Source: Eubacteriales bacterium (lineage in GTDB: Bacteria; Bacillota; Clostridia; Saccharofermentanales; DTU023). Taken from it: DNA of 39,225 bases. The DNA is taken from assembly GCA_030537595.1 (NCBI GenBank), contig JAUNVR010000013.1, forward strand, positions 1 through 39,225. The letters run 5' to 3'. Of this stretch, positions 1 to 9,189 are shown one piece after another. The stretch's first letter is position 1. Every line of letters starts with the position of its first letter. The notes beneath the pieces were generated by a model, which did not search any database, had not been told where the DNA came from, and worked only from the letters and a program-made list of their open reading frames with translations. Both the position numbers and the translations under genes were made by a program.

Positions 1-4
1 GTGA

Positions 5-517
5 ATGCTTATGCTGCAAGATGATATTTATAGAATATATGCAAAATTGAAGCTCTACTATTATCGTCGAATCTTTCGTAAGTTAGATTCACGTGAAGAA
101 GACGCATTAACCGCAATTGAGACTTTCTGTGCGGAAGCGATCTATGGTCTGGGTCGACCGAATGTCACCCAATTTGCAGAGTTTGTTAATGTCTCACAGC
201 CGAATGCTGCATATAAGATTTCCAGTCTGGAGAAAAAGGGTTATATCAGGCGCATCAAATCTCCTGAGGATGGACGTATCGTGCTACTCGAGGTAACAGA
301 GAAGTTTCTCAGCCTCTATGGTTCTAGTGAGCGCTATGCAAAAGTTCTTGCGGAGCGCATCAGAGAGAGGTTTTCGCCGGAAGATGTGGAGAAGTTCGAG
401 CATATCTTGGAAGTAATTTCGACTGAGTTGATGCAGGAAGTAAACGATTACCTGATTAATGAAGCTAATCTGCCGGAAGAGAATGCCATAGCTAGAAGTA
501 GATCATCTGCTTCATAA
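5..517 (+). CDS. MarR-family winged-helix transcriptional regulator
   Basis: Small cytoplasmic DNA-binding protein of 170 residues. A helix-turn-helix lies at about residues 52-78 (VTQFAEFVNVSQPNAAYKIS). It is followed by a beta wing containing the DGR signature typical of MarR proteins (SPEDGRIVLLEVTEK). Helices on both sides would form the dimer interface. An in-frame stop (TGA, bases 2-4) lies directly before the first ATG, so the start is here or at the second ATG six bases on; the ribosome binding site falls outside the window. MarR proteins act as ligand- or redox-responsive repressors. In Firmicutes similar proteins (FabT) control fatty-acid synthesis, but nothing here shows the target. 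The genes it controls are probably upstream of the window, because a strong terminator follows it and the next genes are on the other strand. Confidence 0.85.
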   Translation: MLMLQDDIYRIYAKLKLYYYRRIFRKLDSREEDALTAIETFCAEAIYGLGRPNVTQFAEFVNVSQPNAAYKISSLEKKGYIRRIKSPEDGRIVLLEVTEKFLSLYGSSERYAKVLAERIRERFSPEDVEKFEHILEVISTELMQEVNDYLINEANLPEENAIARSRSSAS

Positions 518-613
518 ATCATCGTACTAGCCTGAATCGACTGACTTTCTGCTCATCGCTGTAAAGCTAGAGCGGCTTTTCCACTTGCTTTAACTGTCCA
601 GAAGAGACAAGAA

Positions 614-648
614 AAAAGGCAAAGGAAAAACAATTTCCTCTGCCTTTT
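614..648. terminator. Bidirectional rho-independent terminator
   Basis: AAAAGGCA (614-621) pairs with TGCCTTTT (641-648). After one A/C mismatch, AGGAAA (623-628) pairs with TTTCCT (634-639), leaving an AACAA loop. T-rich sequence follows on the plus strand, and an A run at 612-617 gives the U tract for minus-strand transcripts. It lies between the convergent MarR gene and the dehydrogenase fusion and can serve both. Confidence 0.85.
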
Positions 649-693
649 AATTTTATAACACGCTTAATAAGCAGCTCTTATTTAATGGAGTAG

Positions 694-3384
694 CTAGGCT
701 AAGAGCTTTTTTAAAATTTTTAGCGCCCTTTTACTATATGGGTGGTGGCGCATCGGGACATCAAAGTACCAAGACTTCTTTAAGACCGTGCGTTCATGAC
801 TGAAAGTGTAAAAACCATGGTCTCCGTGGTAGTTACCCATACCTGAGTTGCCCACCCCGCCAAAAGGCGCCTTGCTTGAGGCCATGTGTAGGAGTGTGTC
901 ATTAATTGCCACCCCACCACTCGAGATTGAATTCAAGGCCTTTTTAATAAAATCTGAGTCCTTTGTAAAGAGGTAGAGGGCCAAAGGCTTCTCCTTGTCC
1001 TTAAAGCTTCTTAAAAGCTCAGCCTGATCAGTCCAGCTAATAATCGGTAAGATGGGTCCGAAGATCTCTTCCTGCATTAAACGGCTGTCGAGGCTCACCT
1101 CATCGACCAGCACTGGCATGATTTGCTGGGTTTCTGGATTTAAGTAAAGCTGCCCATATTGCTCACTGGCAGGGAAAAGATTCCTCGCATTCTGAGGATA
1201 AATTAGCTTTTGCCCGGCTAATAACTCTCGCATTCTTTGGAAGTGTTTAGGCTGAATCATTTTGACATAGTTTGACTTGACGTAGTCAGCGCTAGGGAAG
1301 GCCTTCTCCAGTCCTTTCAGCAGTTCGAGAATCAATTCATCCTTGACCTTCTCCTCAACTAAAAGATAGTCCGGTGCGACACAGGTCTGTCCGGCATTTG
1401 TTAGCTTCCCAAAAAGTATGCGCTTAGCCGTCTTCTTTAAATCCGCGCTCTGATCCACAATACATGGCGACTTTCCGCCGAGTTCTAGAGTAACTGGGAT
1501 TAATCGCTTCGCGGCTTCGGACATCACAAATTTACCCACAGCGGGGCTACCGGTAAAAAAGATATAGTCAAAGTCAGTTCTAAGCAGGGCCTGATTTTCC
1601 TCGCGTCCACCTTCGATTACTTCCACCAATCCCGGTGTAAAGGCCTTTTGGCAAAGTCTCTTAATTAAAGCCGAGGTCGCGGGGCTATATGCCGAGGGTT
1701 TTATGACGGCACAGTTACCTGCGGCAATAGCATTTACTAAGGGGCCTAAGGTCAAAAGGAAGGGATAGTTCCAGGGTGACATGATTAAGGCAACGCCATA
1801 AGGTTCGTAAGTGATTTTTAAAGAGGCAGGTGCTTGTGAAATAGCCGGAATTCGTTTCTTAGCTTTAGCTAGACGCTTGAGATGACGGAGCATGTAGTTG
1901 ATTTCTTCTTTGACAATTGAGATTTCCGTCATGTAACTTTCTAATTCAGCCTTGTTTAAATCCTGCTTTAATGCTGCATAAATTTCGGCTTCTGATTCCT
2001 CGATGGTCTTTTTCAGTTTCCTTAGCTCTAATTTCCTAAACCTCAGGTTTTTTGTAATCTGACTTTGATAGAAGGTCTGGCAACGGGCAAAGGCTTTGCT
2101 AATTAGTTTTTCTTGTTCGCTCTTTGCGTTTTCAGCTGCCTCCTCCTGACTAGCGGGCTGGGCTGTACTAGAGTCGTCTTCACTCGGACCCTTAATTTCT
2201 AGGTATAATTTACTTAGTTCTGCCTCTCGCATGATTTTTGGAACCGGGTAGAGGGGGTTCGCTTCCTTAATCGCATGATGAACCAGGGCGGGAATGTCCG
2301 TGACTTTAATCTCCGGTAAATGTTCCGGGATATTCATTTCAGCATTCATCCGAATAATTTCATTAATTAAGGCTGCGCTAGCTTCCTGATCACTCGCGCT
2401 GTCTATGACTAGATTGTTCTGACGCGCTAATTTAGCCAGGTCGGCCTCTGCGCTTTGACCATAGGCTTTTAGAACGTAAGGTAGGATAATCGCATTGGCG
2501 AGGCCGTGGGCGGTTCCATAAAAAGCACTTAGGGCGTGAGAGAGGGCATGGACATAACCAACATAGGCCCTGGTGAAGGCGCAGCCTGCATCAAAGGCTG
2601 CGAGCTGCATTTTGGCTCGGGCTTCGAGATTATTGCCATCCTTATAGGCTGGGATGAGATAGTTAAAAATGAGTGCTACGGCTGACTCTGCCTTGGCCCT
2701 AGTATACTTTGTATTACTCTTTCCAATATAGGCTTCTAGGGCGTGAGTTAGAGCATCCATGCCTGTGCTCGCAGTGACATGGGCTGGCATAGAAGCACAA
2801 TATTCAGCTTTTAAGAGAGCGTAATCTGGGATTAGCTGGGGATCATTGATGGCATATTTTTCCTGATGCTCGAGGTCGGTGATAACTGCCGCCAAGGTCA
2901 CCTCACTACCTGAGCCCGCGGTCGTCGGGACAGCGATGATAGGCGGCGTTTTACGTAAGACTTTGAGCACGCCTTTGAGCTTAGGTATAGATTTTCTAGG
3001 TCTGGCTATTCTGGCTGCGGTTGCTTTAGCAAGGTCCATGGGGGAGCCTCCGCCAAAGCCGATGATGAGATCGCAATTTGCTTCTTTAAAGAGCTTTACA
3101 CATTCTTCAACTTGGACAATCGGCGGATTGGGCAAGGTTTCATTAAAGATGCTTAAGTGAATTCCTCCGGCCTTTAGCTTATCGATTAAGCTAATTGGTA
3201 GTCCCCGCCGATAGATATTTGGTCCGGTGATAAATAGGACGGATTTCCAGCCTTTAGCTTCTAGGAGCTGGAGAACTTTATCCTCTGCATCCTGCCCCTC
3301 AATCAGTTCGGGCTCACGCCAGGGTAGGATGAAAGAGGATAGGTACATGATTTTCTGGTAAGTCCGCATAAGAAAGTTATACAT
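694..3384 (-). CDS. Fused iron-containing alcohol dehydrogenase / aldehyde dehydrogenase
   Basis: One uninterrupted frame of 896 residues holds two full enzymes. Residues 25-397 are an Fe-dependent alcohol dehydrogenase: nucleotide-binding GGGS at 111-114, TTAGSGSE near 155, and all four metal ligands (Asp210, His214, His279, His293). An acidic Ser/Ala/Glu-rich linker follows (about 398-426). Residues 427-896 are an NAD(P)-dependent aldehyde dehydrogenase of the class-3 type, with SPWNYP, general base Glu634 in LELGG and nucleophile Cys668 in AGQTC. AdhE has the opposite order and a CoA-acylating aldehyde domain, so this is not AdhE. Inferred role: alcohol-aldehyde-acid interconversion with internal cofactor recycling. 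The start is set at the ATG five bases after GGAGG (3390-3394). An ATG four codons earlier overlaps that GGAGG and has no ribosome binding site of its own. Confidence 0.9.
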   Translation of the reverse strand: MYNFLMRTYQKIMYLSSFILPWREPELIEGQDAEDKVLQLLEAKGWKSVLFITGPNIYRRGLPISLIDKLKAGGIHLSIFNETLPNPPIVQVEECVKLFKEANCDLIIGFGGGSPMDLAKATAARIARPRKSIPKLKGVLKVLRKTPPIIAVPTTAGSGSEVTLAAVITDLEHQEKYAINDPQLIPDYALLKAEYCASMPAHVTASTGMDALTHALEAYIGKSNTKYTRAKAESAVALIFNYLIPAYKDGNNLEARAKMQLAAFDAGCAFTRAYVGYVHALSHALSAFYGTAHGLANAIILPYVLKAYGQSAEADLAKLARQNNLVIDSASDQEASAALINEIIRMNAEMNIPEHLPEIKVTDIPALVHHAIKEANPLYPVPKIMREAELSKLYLEIKGPSEDDSSTAQPASQEEAAENAKSEQEKLISKAFARCQTFYQSQITKNLRFRKLELRKLKKTIEESEAEIYAALKQDLNKAELESYMTEISIVKEEINYMLRHLKRLAKAKKRIPAISQAPASLKITYEPYGVALIMSPWNYPFLLTLGPLVNAIAAGNCAVIKPSAYSPATSALIKRLCQKAFTPGLVEVIEGGREENQALLRTDFDYIFFTGSPAVGKFVMSEAAKRLIPVTLELGGKSPCIVDQSADLKKTAKRILFGKLTNAGQTCVAPDYLLVEEKVKDELILELLKGLEKAFPSADYVKSNYVKMIQPKHFQRMRELLAGQKLIYPQNARNLFPASEQYGQLYLNPETQQIMPVLVDEVSLDSRLMQEEIFGPILPIISWTDQAELLRSFKDKEKPLALYLFTKDSDFIKKALNSISSGGVAINDTLLHMASSKAPFGGVGNSGMGNYHGDHGFYTFSHERTVLKKSWYFDVPMRHHPYSKRALKILKKLLA

Positions 3385-3570
3385 AGCTGCCTCCATTCGA
3401 CTTTGGCACAGCTCCTCGCGAAGCTTTCTTCGATGCCTAATTCGAAACTCTCTCTAGTTCTAGTCTCATAATTTCAATCTACAACTTAATGATTATTACT
3501 TACAGCCTTATCTTACCGTATTCAGCCCGATTAATAAATCTCAGCTTTCGAGAAAATTAAACTATCTATC

Positions 3571-4704
3571 TTATTTTTTCTTCAGCTCCGGACATAATTC
3601 AGCAGCATCAATCCTGAAGCCATAGACTTCATTGATATAATCGGACAGCTCTTCTGGATTCATCTGCCAACTTTCGACCAAAAGATTAATTAACTCGTAT
3701 ATCTCTGAATCCTTATCTTCCCTGCGGTAGTCTAAAAGCTCTTTGGCCATGAATGCGTTTTTTCGACTTAACTCGACTTTAGCCAGGCTCGAACTGACCT
3801 CACGTTTAGCCCGCGAATCTTTACTCTGATAATAGCTCAGTTCCTCAGCCCAAGAATCTCTGATCCAGGGCAGGGAGAGCACATCATTGCGGAAGCGACA
3901 AAAGTAGAGGATGCGGTCGCGAGCTTTTAAGTCTGAACGCTTGCGAATTCCCCCAGCGCGCAGCATGCAATTCCATCTGAGGCTAGCCAAAGCCTCACGC
4001 AGGACGGCGCGAGCTTCCTGGGTATCCTCGATTTCCCCTAAGGCTAGGGGGTTCCCACGTTCGACGTAGATTTCACCGCTTTCGGGATCTCGATAGGAGC
4101 CGATTGGCACTATTTCAGCACCACTGGCTTTGGCCATGAAATAGGCTCCATTAAATATCTCGGCAATTGTTCCACTTTCCTGAAGGTTCCAACAACCCTC
4201 CGGGAAGATTAGAATATTGCCACCCATAGAGAGGATTTTGACTGCCTTTGGCACCACTTGCTTGCGACTTTCAGGCTTCATTAAGTCGACAAAAATTAGA
4301 CCGTTCAGTTGGAGTAGTTTCGACTCAGGATTGAGTTCTAAGGTTTGACTCGAGCCCAAGACCAGATAGGCATTGCGCCCGAGCACGCTAAAGGCTGCCA
4401 TCACATCGTCAGTAAAGGAGTGGGTTGAGCAGAAGATGTACTGCTTTTTCCGCTCCAGCTTCTGGCCAAAACTGCGGTGGGTATTGCGGCCCTTGAATTT
4501 CGTGACTAGCGCAATAATTGGCGGTGTAAGCAGCTTACGCAGGGCGAGCCCGAAGCGCGTAGTTATTTTCTCAGTCTCTACCCACTTATACTTAATTAAG
4601 CGCCGATTGAGGTGAAAGCCTTCTTGACGAAGTTCTTTACTGAGCTCTTTTAAGCTCTCTTGGGATTGCTTTTCTTTAAGTTTATCGTAGGGACTTTTTG
4701 CCAT
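3571..4704 (-). CDS. PlsC-like 1-acylglycerol-3-phosphate acyltransferase
   Basis: A 377-residue membrane-associated acyltransferase of the PlsC/LPLAT family, which transfers an acyl chain to lysophosphatidic acid or a related acceptor in phospholipid synthesis. The catalytic H-X4-D motif is seen as THSFTDD (His95, Asp100), with Thr replacing the usual Asn before His. The substrate-binding FPEG motif is at 167-170 (FPEGCWN rather than FPEGTR). There is a short hydrophobic stretch near residues 58-69. The last 130 residues, rich in charged amino acids, are longer than in typical PlsC (about 240 residues) and are not recognised. The start has GAGG about eight bases upstream and a good promoter. 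The gene precedes the dehydrogenase fusion on the same strand with a 186-base gap, so co-transcription is possible but not shown. Because of the variant motifs the exact acceptor is uncertain. Confidence 0.8.
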   Translation of the reverse strand: MAKSPYDKLKEKQSQESLKELSKELRQEGFHLNRRLIKYKWVETEKITTRFGLALRKLLTPPIIALVTKFKGRNTHRSFGQKLERKKQYIFCSTHSFTDDVMAAFSVLGRNAYLVLGSSQTLELNPESKLLQLNGLIFVDLMKPESRKQVVPKAVKILSMGGNILIFPEGCWNLQESGTIAEIFNGAYFMAKASGAEIVPIGSYRDPESGEIYVERGNPLALGEIEDTQEARAVLREALASLRWNCMLRAGGIRKRSDLKARDRILYFCRFRNDVLSLPWIRDSWAEELSYYQSKDSRAKREVSSSLAKVELSRKNAFMAKELLDYRREDKDSEIYELINLLVESWQMNPEELSDYINEVYGFRIDAAELCPELKKK

Positions 4705-4764
4705 GCTTAATCCTCACTTTATCGATTTAAATCTTTAAATCCTACTCGTACTACACTAAAATAT

Positions 4765-4793
4765 AATTTATCATGCTTTTTATGGATTGTTAA
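4765..4793 (-). promoter_or_regulatory. Promoter of the plsC-like gene
   Basis: On the minus strand TTAACA (4788-4793) is followed after 17 bases by TAAATT (4765-4770), with a TG dinucleotide upstream of the -10 (TGATAAATT). Five of six -35 bases and the extended -10 fit sigma-A consensus. It lies about 60 bases before the start codon. Confidence 0.5.
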
Positions 4794-4887
4794 AAGTAAA
4801 GAGGCTGACGGCAGCTTATTGTCTTCTAATTTAGCATTATTAGATAAGGCTTGCTGAAGGCAAGTTAGAAGGATAAGGATTGTGAAT

Positions 4888-6183
4888 ATGAGCAGGGTTG
4901 AGCGTGCTTTATCTATTTTTATTGGCCTAGGAACTGTAGTCCTACTGGCTCTTATTCTGCTTATCTTTAATCAGTCTAAGTCTCTCTCTGAAACGGACAA
5001 AGCTAAGCTTAAGCCTGCATCGACAGCGGCAGGGGAGGATTTAGCAGAGCAATCAGAAGAGGAGAGCGAGGCTTTAGATCGCGCGCTTGCAAGCGAAGCT
5101 TTAAAAGACAGTTCAAGCACTAAAGAATCAGAAAATCTTGAAGAAAATGTTGAAGCGAGAGAAAGTTCAACTTACAAGGAGGCCCGGATTGAGCAGATCT
5201 TGGCGGAGCTGAGTTTAGAGGAGAAGGTTGCGCAAGTCTTCTTAGTCCATTATCCGCCGCCAAATTTTTCTGAGCCAAGGCTTAAAAAGGCTATCGGGGG
5301 CTATCTATTTTTCGCCAATGCTTTTACAGAACTTTCTCCTACTGAGGTCCGAGAGCGTAATTTGGCCATCCAGGCTGAGTTAAAAATCCCTGCTTTTCTT
5401 GCCGTTGATGAGGAGGGTGGCCAGGTCAATCGCCTCAGCATCCATAAGCAGCTTAGAGCAGAAGCTTTCCGCAGCCCGCGAGAGCTTTACCTAGCCGGCG
5501 GTTTAGACTTATGCGCAAAGGACAGTCGGGAAAAGAGTAAGTTTTTGCGCGAGCTTGCCTTTAATCTAAACTTGGCACCAGTTGCTGACTTGTCGACTAA
5601 TCCGCAGGACTTTATTTATGCTAGAAGCTTGGGCGAAGATGCGGCAAGTACCGCAGCATATATAGAAAGGGTAGTGGAGGGCATGCAGGAGGAGAAAATC
5701 GCTTCCTGCCTCAAGCACTTCCCAGGCTACGGCAATAATCTCGACACTCACCTGGAGCTGGCATATGACGGACGGGATTTGGCGAATTTTTGGGCGCAGG
5801 ACCTAATCCCATTTAAGGCGGGCATAGAAGCCGGGGCTTCGTTGGTTTTACTTTCGCATAATCTAGTGGCGGCAATTGATCCTGAGCTGCCTGCTTCCTT
5901 ATCCGCAAAGACGGTGAAAATTTTAAGGGAAGATTTAGGCTTTGAAGGCGTAATCATTTGCGATGATTTGGCGATGGAAGGAGTTAAGCGCTTTGCCGAG
6001 GAGGAGGATTTAGCAGTGCTGGCATTTTTGGCCGGGAATGATTTAATCTGCACAGCAAAGGCAGAAGTCCAGATTCCAAAGCTAATAGCTGCGCTGCGAA
6101 GTGGCCAGATAGCTGAATCCAGACTTGACGACTCACTACGGAGAATACTCAAGTTAAAAATGGACTTAGCTTTGCTTGAATAA
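4888..6183 (+). CDS. Membrane-anchored GH3 beta-N-acetylhexosaminidase (NagZ-like)
   Basis: Glycoside hydrolase family 3 enzyme of 431 residues. An N-terminal hydrophobic segment (about residues 9-28) without a clear cleavage site suggests a signal anchor. A low-complexity Glu/Ser/Ala spacer (35-95) precedes the catalytic barrel. NagZ landmarks are present: DEEGGQVNR near 174, KHFPG at 276-280, the Asp/His pair of the mobile catalytic loop (Asp286, His288), and the nucleophile Asp359 in CDDLAM. The family removes terminal GlcNAc from muropeptides; the anchor places this one outside the membrane, as in Bacillus NagZ. Two overlapping starts are possible: a GTG at 4882 and this ATG, each eight bases after an AAGGA; ATG is preferred. 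The next gene, a serine hydrolase, follows on the same strand after 68 bases and may share a role in wall turnover. Confidence 0.87.
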   Translation: MSRVERALSIFIGLGTVVLLALILLIFNQSKSLSETDKAKLKPASTAAGEDLAEQSEEESEALDRALASEALKDSSSTKESENLEENVEARESSTYKEARIEQILAELSLEEKVAQVFLVHYPPPNFSEPRLKKAIGGYLFFANAFTELSPTEVRERNLAIQAELKIPAFLAVDEEGGQVNRLSIHKQLRAEAFRSPRELYLAGGLDLCAKDSREKSKFLRELAFNLNLAPVADLSTNPQDFIYARSLGEDAASTAAYIERVVEGMQEEKIASCLKHFPGYGNNLDTHLELAYDGRDLANFWAQDLIPFKAGIEAGASLVLLSHNLVAAIDPELPASLSAKTVKILREDLGFEGVIICDDLAMEGVKRFAEEEDLAVLAFLAGNDLICTAKAEVQIPKLIAALRSGQIAESRLDDSLRRILKLKMDLALLE

Positions 6184-6251
6184 ATAATCTTTGTAATAAT
6201 CTGATTAAAGATCTGATTAAAAGCTTATGCTTATAGGAAGTTGGTGTCTTG

Positions 6252-7997
6252 ATGAAAGTCTTACTGTCGGATAAAAAACGAGCCCTGATTCTGCTTGTGC
6301 TTTGCTCTTTGCTGATCCAGCTACTACCTCTTCGCCTCCAAGCTGTTGCTGGAACTGAGGTAGAACTGGCTGAGCTGAGCGAGCGGATTGATACTTTCAT
6401 TAACGAGCATGAGTCCAGCACGGCCGGACTGGCGCTTAGATATTTTGATTCTGATGAGCTTTTAATTCAGCGAGATATTGGCTATGTAGATCGCGAGCGA
6501 GGCTTAAAAGTGGACTCAAAGACGGTGATGGAGTGGGGTTCAATCACTAAGCCGCTGGTCTTTTTAAGCGTAATGCAGTTAGTTGAAGAGGGTGTTTTAG
6601 ACCTCAATCAGGATATTAGAAAGTACCTCCCGGAGGGTTTTTTAGAAAAGCTGAACTTTCCTGAGCCGATCAGCTTAGTTCACCTCATGAATCATAGTGG
6701 AGGTTTTGCCGACCGCTATGTTGAATTAGTTTTGCAGGATCCTAATCTAGTCAAAGATCTGGGGACTGCTTTAAAAGAGCATCAACCGGAGCAGATTTAT
6801 CCACCAGGGAAGCTTACGGCATATTCAAACTGGGGCGTCGCCTTAGCTGGCTATATTGTGGAACTTCAGTCTAAGCTCCCATTTTCAGAATATGTAAGAC
6901 AAAATATCTTTGCAGCCTGTGGCATGGAGCATAGTGCTATTGCTTTCGATTCGAGTGATAATCCTTGGGTCCAAGAGCAGAGAATGAAATTAAAGTACTA
7001 TGATCAAAATGCTAAGCCAAACCCACACGGATTCAATTACCTGCCCTTGTACCCCTGCGGCAGCACTTGCTCCACGGCTGAAGATCTGGCGCGCTTTGGG
7101 CAAGCCATTTTGAGACGAGATCCGAAACTTTTAAAGCAGGCAGAAAGCTGGGATTTATACCTGAGCCCCTCAGCTTATTATGGTTCAACTGAGCTTCCGT
7201 CAAATTACCACGGCTTTTGGGTATTCCCCTTTGCTAAGCCGATAATCGGGCACAGTGGCAATGCCCCAGGCTCTTCAGCTAATTTGCTTTTAGACTTAGA
7301 GGCGGGCCGAGGCTTAGTTGTCATGACTAATCAGAAAATGGAGAAGCCTTATAACCACGATTTGCCGAAGCTAGTCTTTGGTGAATTTGCTGAGGACTTA
7401 TATTTTAAAGAGGCTAGGCACTTACCAGAGGGGGTCTACCGTGCAGCGCAAACTGTGCGCTCAGGACCTTTTAAAATCAATAGTCTAAACTTTATCTTTG
7501 GCCGGCGTTTAAAAGATGATTTTTGGCTTCACACTAAGCTTGATGGATTTGAAAAAATAGCCATGCCAAGGGCAGATTACATCAGGATTTCTGCTTTTGA
7601 ATTCGCTTTTGAGATAAGTCTTATCCTGCTCTGGTTATGCGCCATCATATTTGCCTTAGTCAGCCTTTTGCGGGCGCTTTACAGCTACTTAGTCAAAGGC
7701 AGAAAAACAGCCTTCTTGAAGCTCTTACCGGCTCTCCTAGAAATGATTATTGTGCTCGCCTTGCTGCATGTCTTGTATCGGACGTCAATTTTTGATTTAA
7801 GAGCGAAGTACTTCTACCTTTCCTCATCGATTATTGCCCTTGCTACGCTCTTAATGATTGCCCTAGTTTGCCGAGACATCTATATGTCTAAAACAGGCAA
7901 GCTAAAGGAGGCGCCTAAATTTACTTCGATCTTTTTCCAAGTAATCACAATCATCAATGTGATCTATTGGAATTTGTTTATGTTCTGGAAAATCTAA
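6252..7997 (+). CDS. Serine hydrolase, beta-lactamase class C/PBP type, with C-terminal membrane domain
   Basis: A 581-residue exported enzyme. An N-terminal signal sequence (about residues 10-34) leads into a beta-lactamase-fold domain. The active-site triad of motifs is intact: SITK with nucleophile Ser97 and Lys100, YSN at 191-193, and HSGN at 334-337 in place of KTG. From about residue 450 to the end there are four hydrophobic helices, so the catalytic domain faces outward and is anchored at its C-terminus. Family members act as D,D-carboxypeptidases, D-amino peptidases, esterases or penicillin-binding homologues; the sequence does not decide between them. Start: an in-frame TTG sits just before the ATG chosen, and AGGAAG upstream serves either. 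It lies directly after the NagZ-like gene, which fits an envelope-remodelling pair. Confidence 0.85.
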   Translation: MKVLLSDKKRALILLVLCSLLIQLLPLRLQAVAGTEVELAELSERIDTFINEHESSTAGLALRYFDSDELLIQRDIGYVDRERGLKVDSKTVMEWGSITKPLVFLSVMQLVEEGVLDLNQDIRKYLPEGFLEKLNFPEPISLVHLMNHSGGFADRYVELVLQDPNLVKDLGTALKEHQPEQIYPPGKLTAYSNWGVALAGYIVELQSKLPFSEYVRQNIFAACGMEHSAIAFDSSDNPWVQEQRMKLKYYDQNAKPNPHGFNYLPLYPCGSTCSTAEDLARFGQAILRRDPKLLKQAESWDLYLSPSAYYGSTELPSNYHGFWVFPFAKPIIGHSGNAPGSSANLLLDLEAGRGLVVMTNQKMEKPYNHDLPKLVFGEFAEDLYFKEARHLPEGVYRAAQTVRSGPFKINSLNFIFGRRLKDDFWLHTKLDGFEKIAMPRADYIRISAFEFAFEISLILLWLCAIIFALVSLLRALYSYLVKGRKTAFLKLLPALLEMIIVLALLHVLYRTSIFDLRAKYFYLSSSIIALATLLMIALVCRDIYMSKTGKLKEAPKFTSIFFQVITIINVIYWNLFMFWKI

Positions 7998-8055
7998 TTG
8001 GCTCAGGGGCTTTGCTCACTTAAGTAGATTCGAAGCTTTATGAAATCTTTTAAGG

Positions 8056-8823
8056 CTAATTATCTCGAGCCTCGGCCGCTATCTCTGCGGCCAGCATCTT
8101 ACAGTAGTCAAGGGGCTCAGAGCAGGGTTTGCTGCAATGATTCTGCCCCTCCCAGAGAATTAATTCGGCCTTAGGGTAAAGCTTAGCTAGGCGTTTTTTT
8201 GCTTGGTATAAATCGAGAATCTCCTTCGAGCCGTAATAAAACTTCATTTTCGACTGCTCTTTTAAGTCGAGTGGAGGGGTTTTTACATAGAGGCAATCAT
8301 GGACTATATTTTTAATGCTTTCAGGATCCATCTCAATTAAGCTCTTAGTCATGGCCTTGCCCATGCTTTCCCCATAAACTTGAGCGAATTTTTTTAGAGG
8401 CAGATCCTTATTCTTGCTGGCTTTTTGACGCAGCTGCAGAAAGCCACGCCGGAAGAGGAAATTTAGCAGCCGCGATTTTTGCCAGAGGCTGGTCCCCTCA
8501 AAGATTACTTTATCGAATTTAATATCCTTATGCTTTAAAAGGTCTAAGAGCACAATTCCACCGAGAGATAAACCTAAGGCTAAAGTTATTTCCTCAATCT
8601 TTTCTGACTTCAGGTATTGATAGAGCTTTTCGCTCTCTTCTTGAGCCGATTGATAGGTCTCGCCGGAGGAATTTCCATGGCCACTTAGGTCAGGAATTAG
8701 ATACCTGTACTGATCCCCTAGATGCTCAGCTATTAGCTCTTTCATGATGCTGGCAGAGGCAAACATAGGGTGAATGAGAAGAACGATTTTAGCCCGATCC
8801 TGATTAAGGTCAATAATTGTCAT
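8056..8823 (-). CDS. Alpha/beta-fold hydrolase
   Basis: Cytoplasmic 255-residue protein with the alpha/beta-hydrolase pattern: an oxyanion region HPMFA near 18-22, DLSGHGNS near 45-52, the nucleophile elbow GLSLGG with Ser86, and a C-terminal catalytic His229 in the context GQNHCSK. The acid residue is not certain (perhaps in the YGSKE region). No signal peptide or membrane segment. AGGGG lies about eight bases before the ATG. It resembles, in size and motif order, the hydrolase at 18881-19645, so the two are probably distant paralogues. Substrate unknown; esterase or lysophospholipase-like activity is only a family-level guess. It converges with the serine hydrolase gene, with 58 bases between them and no clear terminator hairpin. 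Confidence 0.8.
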   Translation of the reverse strand: MTIIDLNQDRAKIVLLIHPMFASASIMKELIAEHLGDQYRYLIPDLSGHGNSSGETYQSAQEESEKLYQYLKSEKIEEITLALGLSLGGIVLLDLLKHKDIKFDKVIFEGTSLWQKSRLLNFLFRRGFLQLRQKASKNKDLPLKKFAQVYGESMGKAMTKSLIEMDPESIKNIVHDCLYVKTPPLDLKEQSKMKFYYGSKEILDLYQAKKRLAKLYPKAELILWEGQNHCSKPCSEPLDYCKMLAAEIAAEARDN

Positions 8824-8885
8824 TGTCGCGGCCCCTTATCTAAACTGCTTACTAAAAGCAAGCTTAAACTGAGATTTTCAAAACT

Positions 8886-8891
8886 ATTATA
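8886..8891 (-). promoter_or_regulatory. Candidate -10 element for the alpha/beta hydrolase
   Basis: A perfect TATAAT on the minus strand about 63 bases before the start codon. No good -35 lies at 16-18 bases, so support is limited. Confidence 0.3.
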
Positions 8892-9043
8892 GACCTAAAA
8901 TACGATTTTTAGAGCGCCTTTTTATGGCTTATTAAAAAATGAAATCTAGCTCATAAGTTCTTTAAGTGAGTAGAGTTGAAATTCTGGGCCTTCGCTAACC
9001 ACTTAAGTTTAAGTAATTTTTAATATTCGACGGCTATTTTAGA

Positions 9044-9072
9044 TTGAAAGCATTTATATTCCTATCTAAAAT
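9044..9072 (+). promoter_or_regulatory. Sigma-A promoter of the small membrane protein gene
   Basis: TTGAAA (9044-9049), a 17-base spacer, then TAAAAT (9067-9072): five of six matches in each hexamer. It points to the gene starting at 9190 and implies a leader of about 110 bases. Confidence 0.6.
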
Positions 9073-9189
9073 TACATATGTAGCAGCATAGAGGCCATGA
9101 TTAGGAGATTTTGCAGATCCTTTACCAGGCGGCTGGCTAAAGATTGACGCATCGTAGTCTAAACAGTGAAAGCTTAGTGGAGGAAGAAG

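Larger units (their letters stand above)
8824..9189. other. Divergent intergenic region of 366 bases
   Basis: No convincing reading frame is seen on either strand. The region separates the divergent alpha/beta hydrolase (minus) and the small membrane protein (plus). It carries a good plus-strand promoter at 9044-9072 and a lone minus-strand TATAAT at 8886-8891. The plus transcript would have a leader of about 110 bases; no riboswitch fold was recognised in it. Confidence 0.5.

Noticed and set aside
694-3384. Calling the fusion AdhE
   Set aside because: Domain order is reversed and the aldehyde dehydrogenase half looks like a class-3, non-acylating enzyme.
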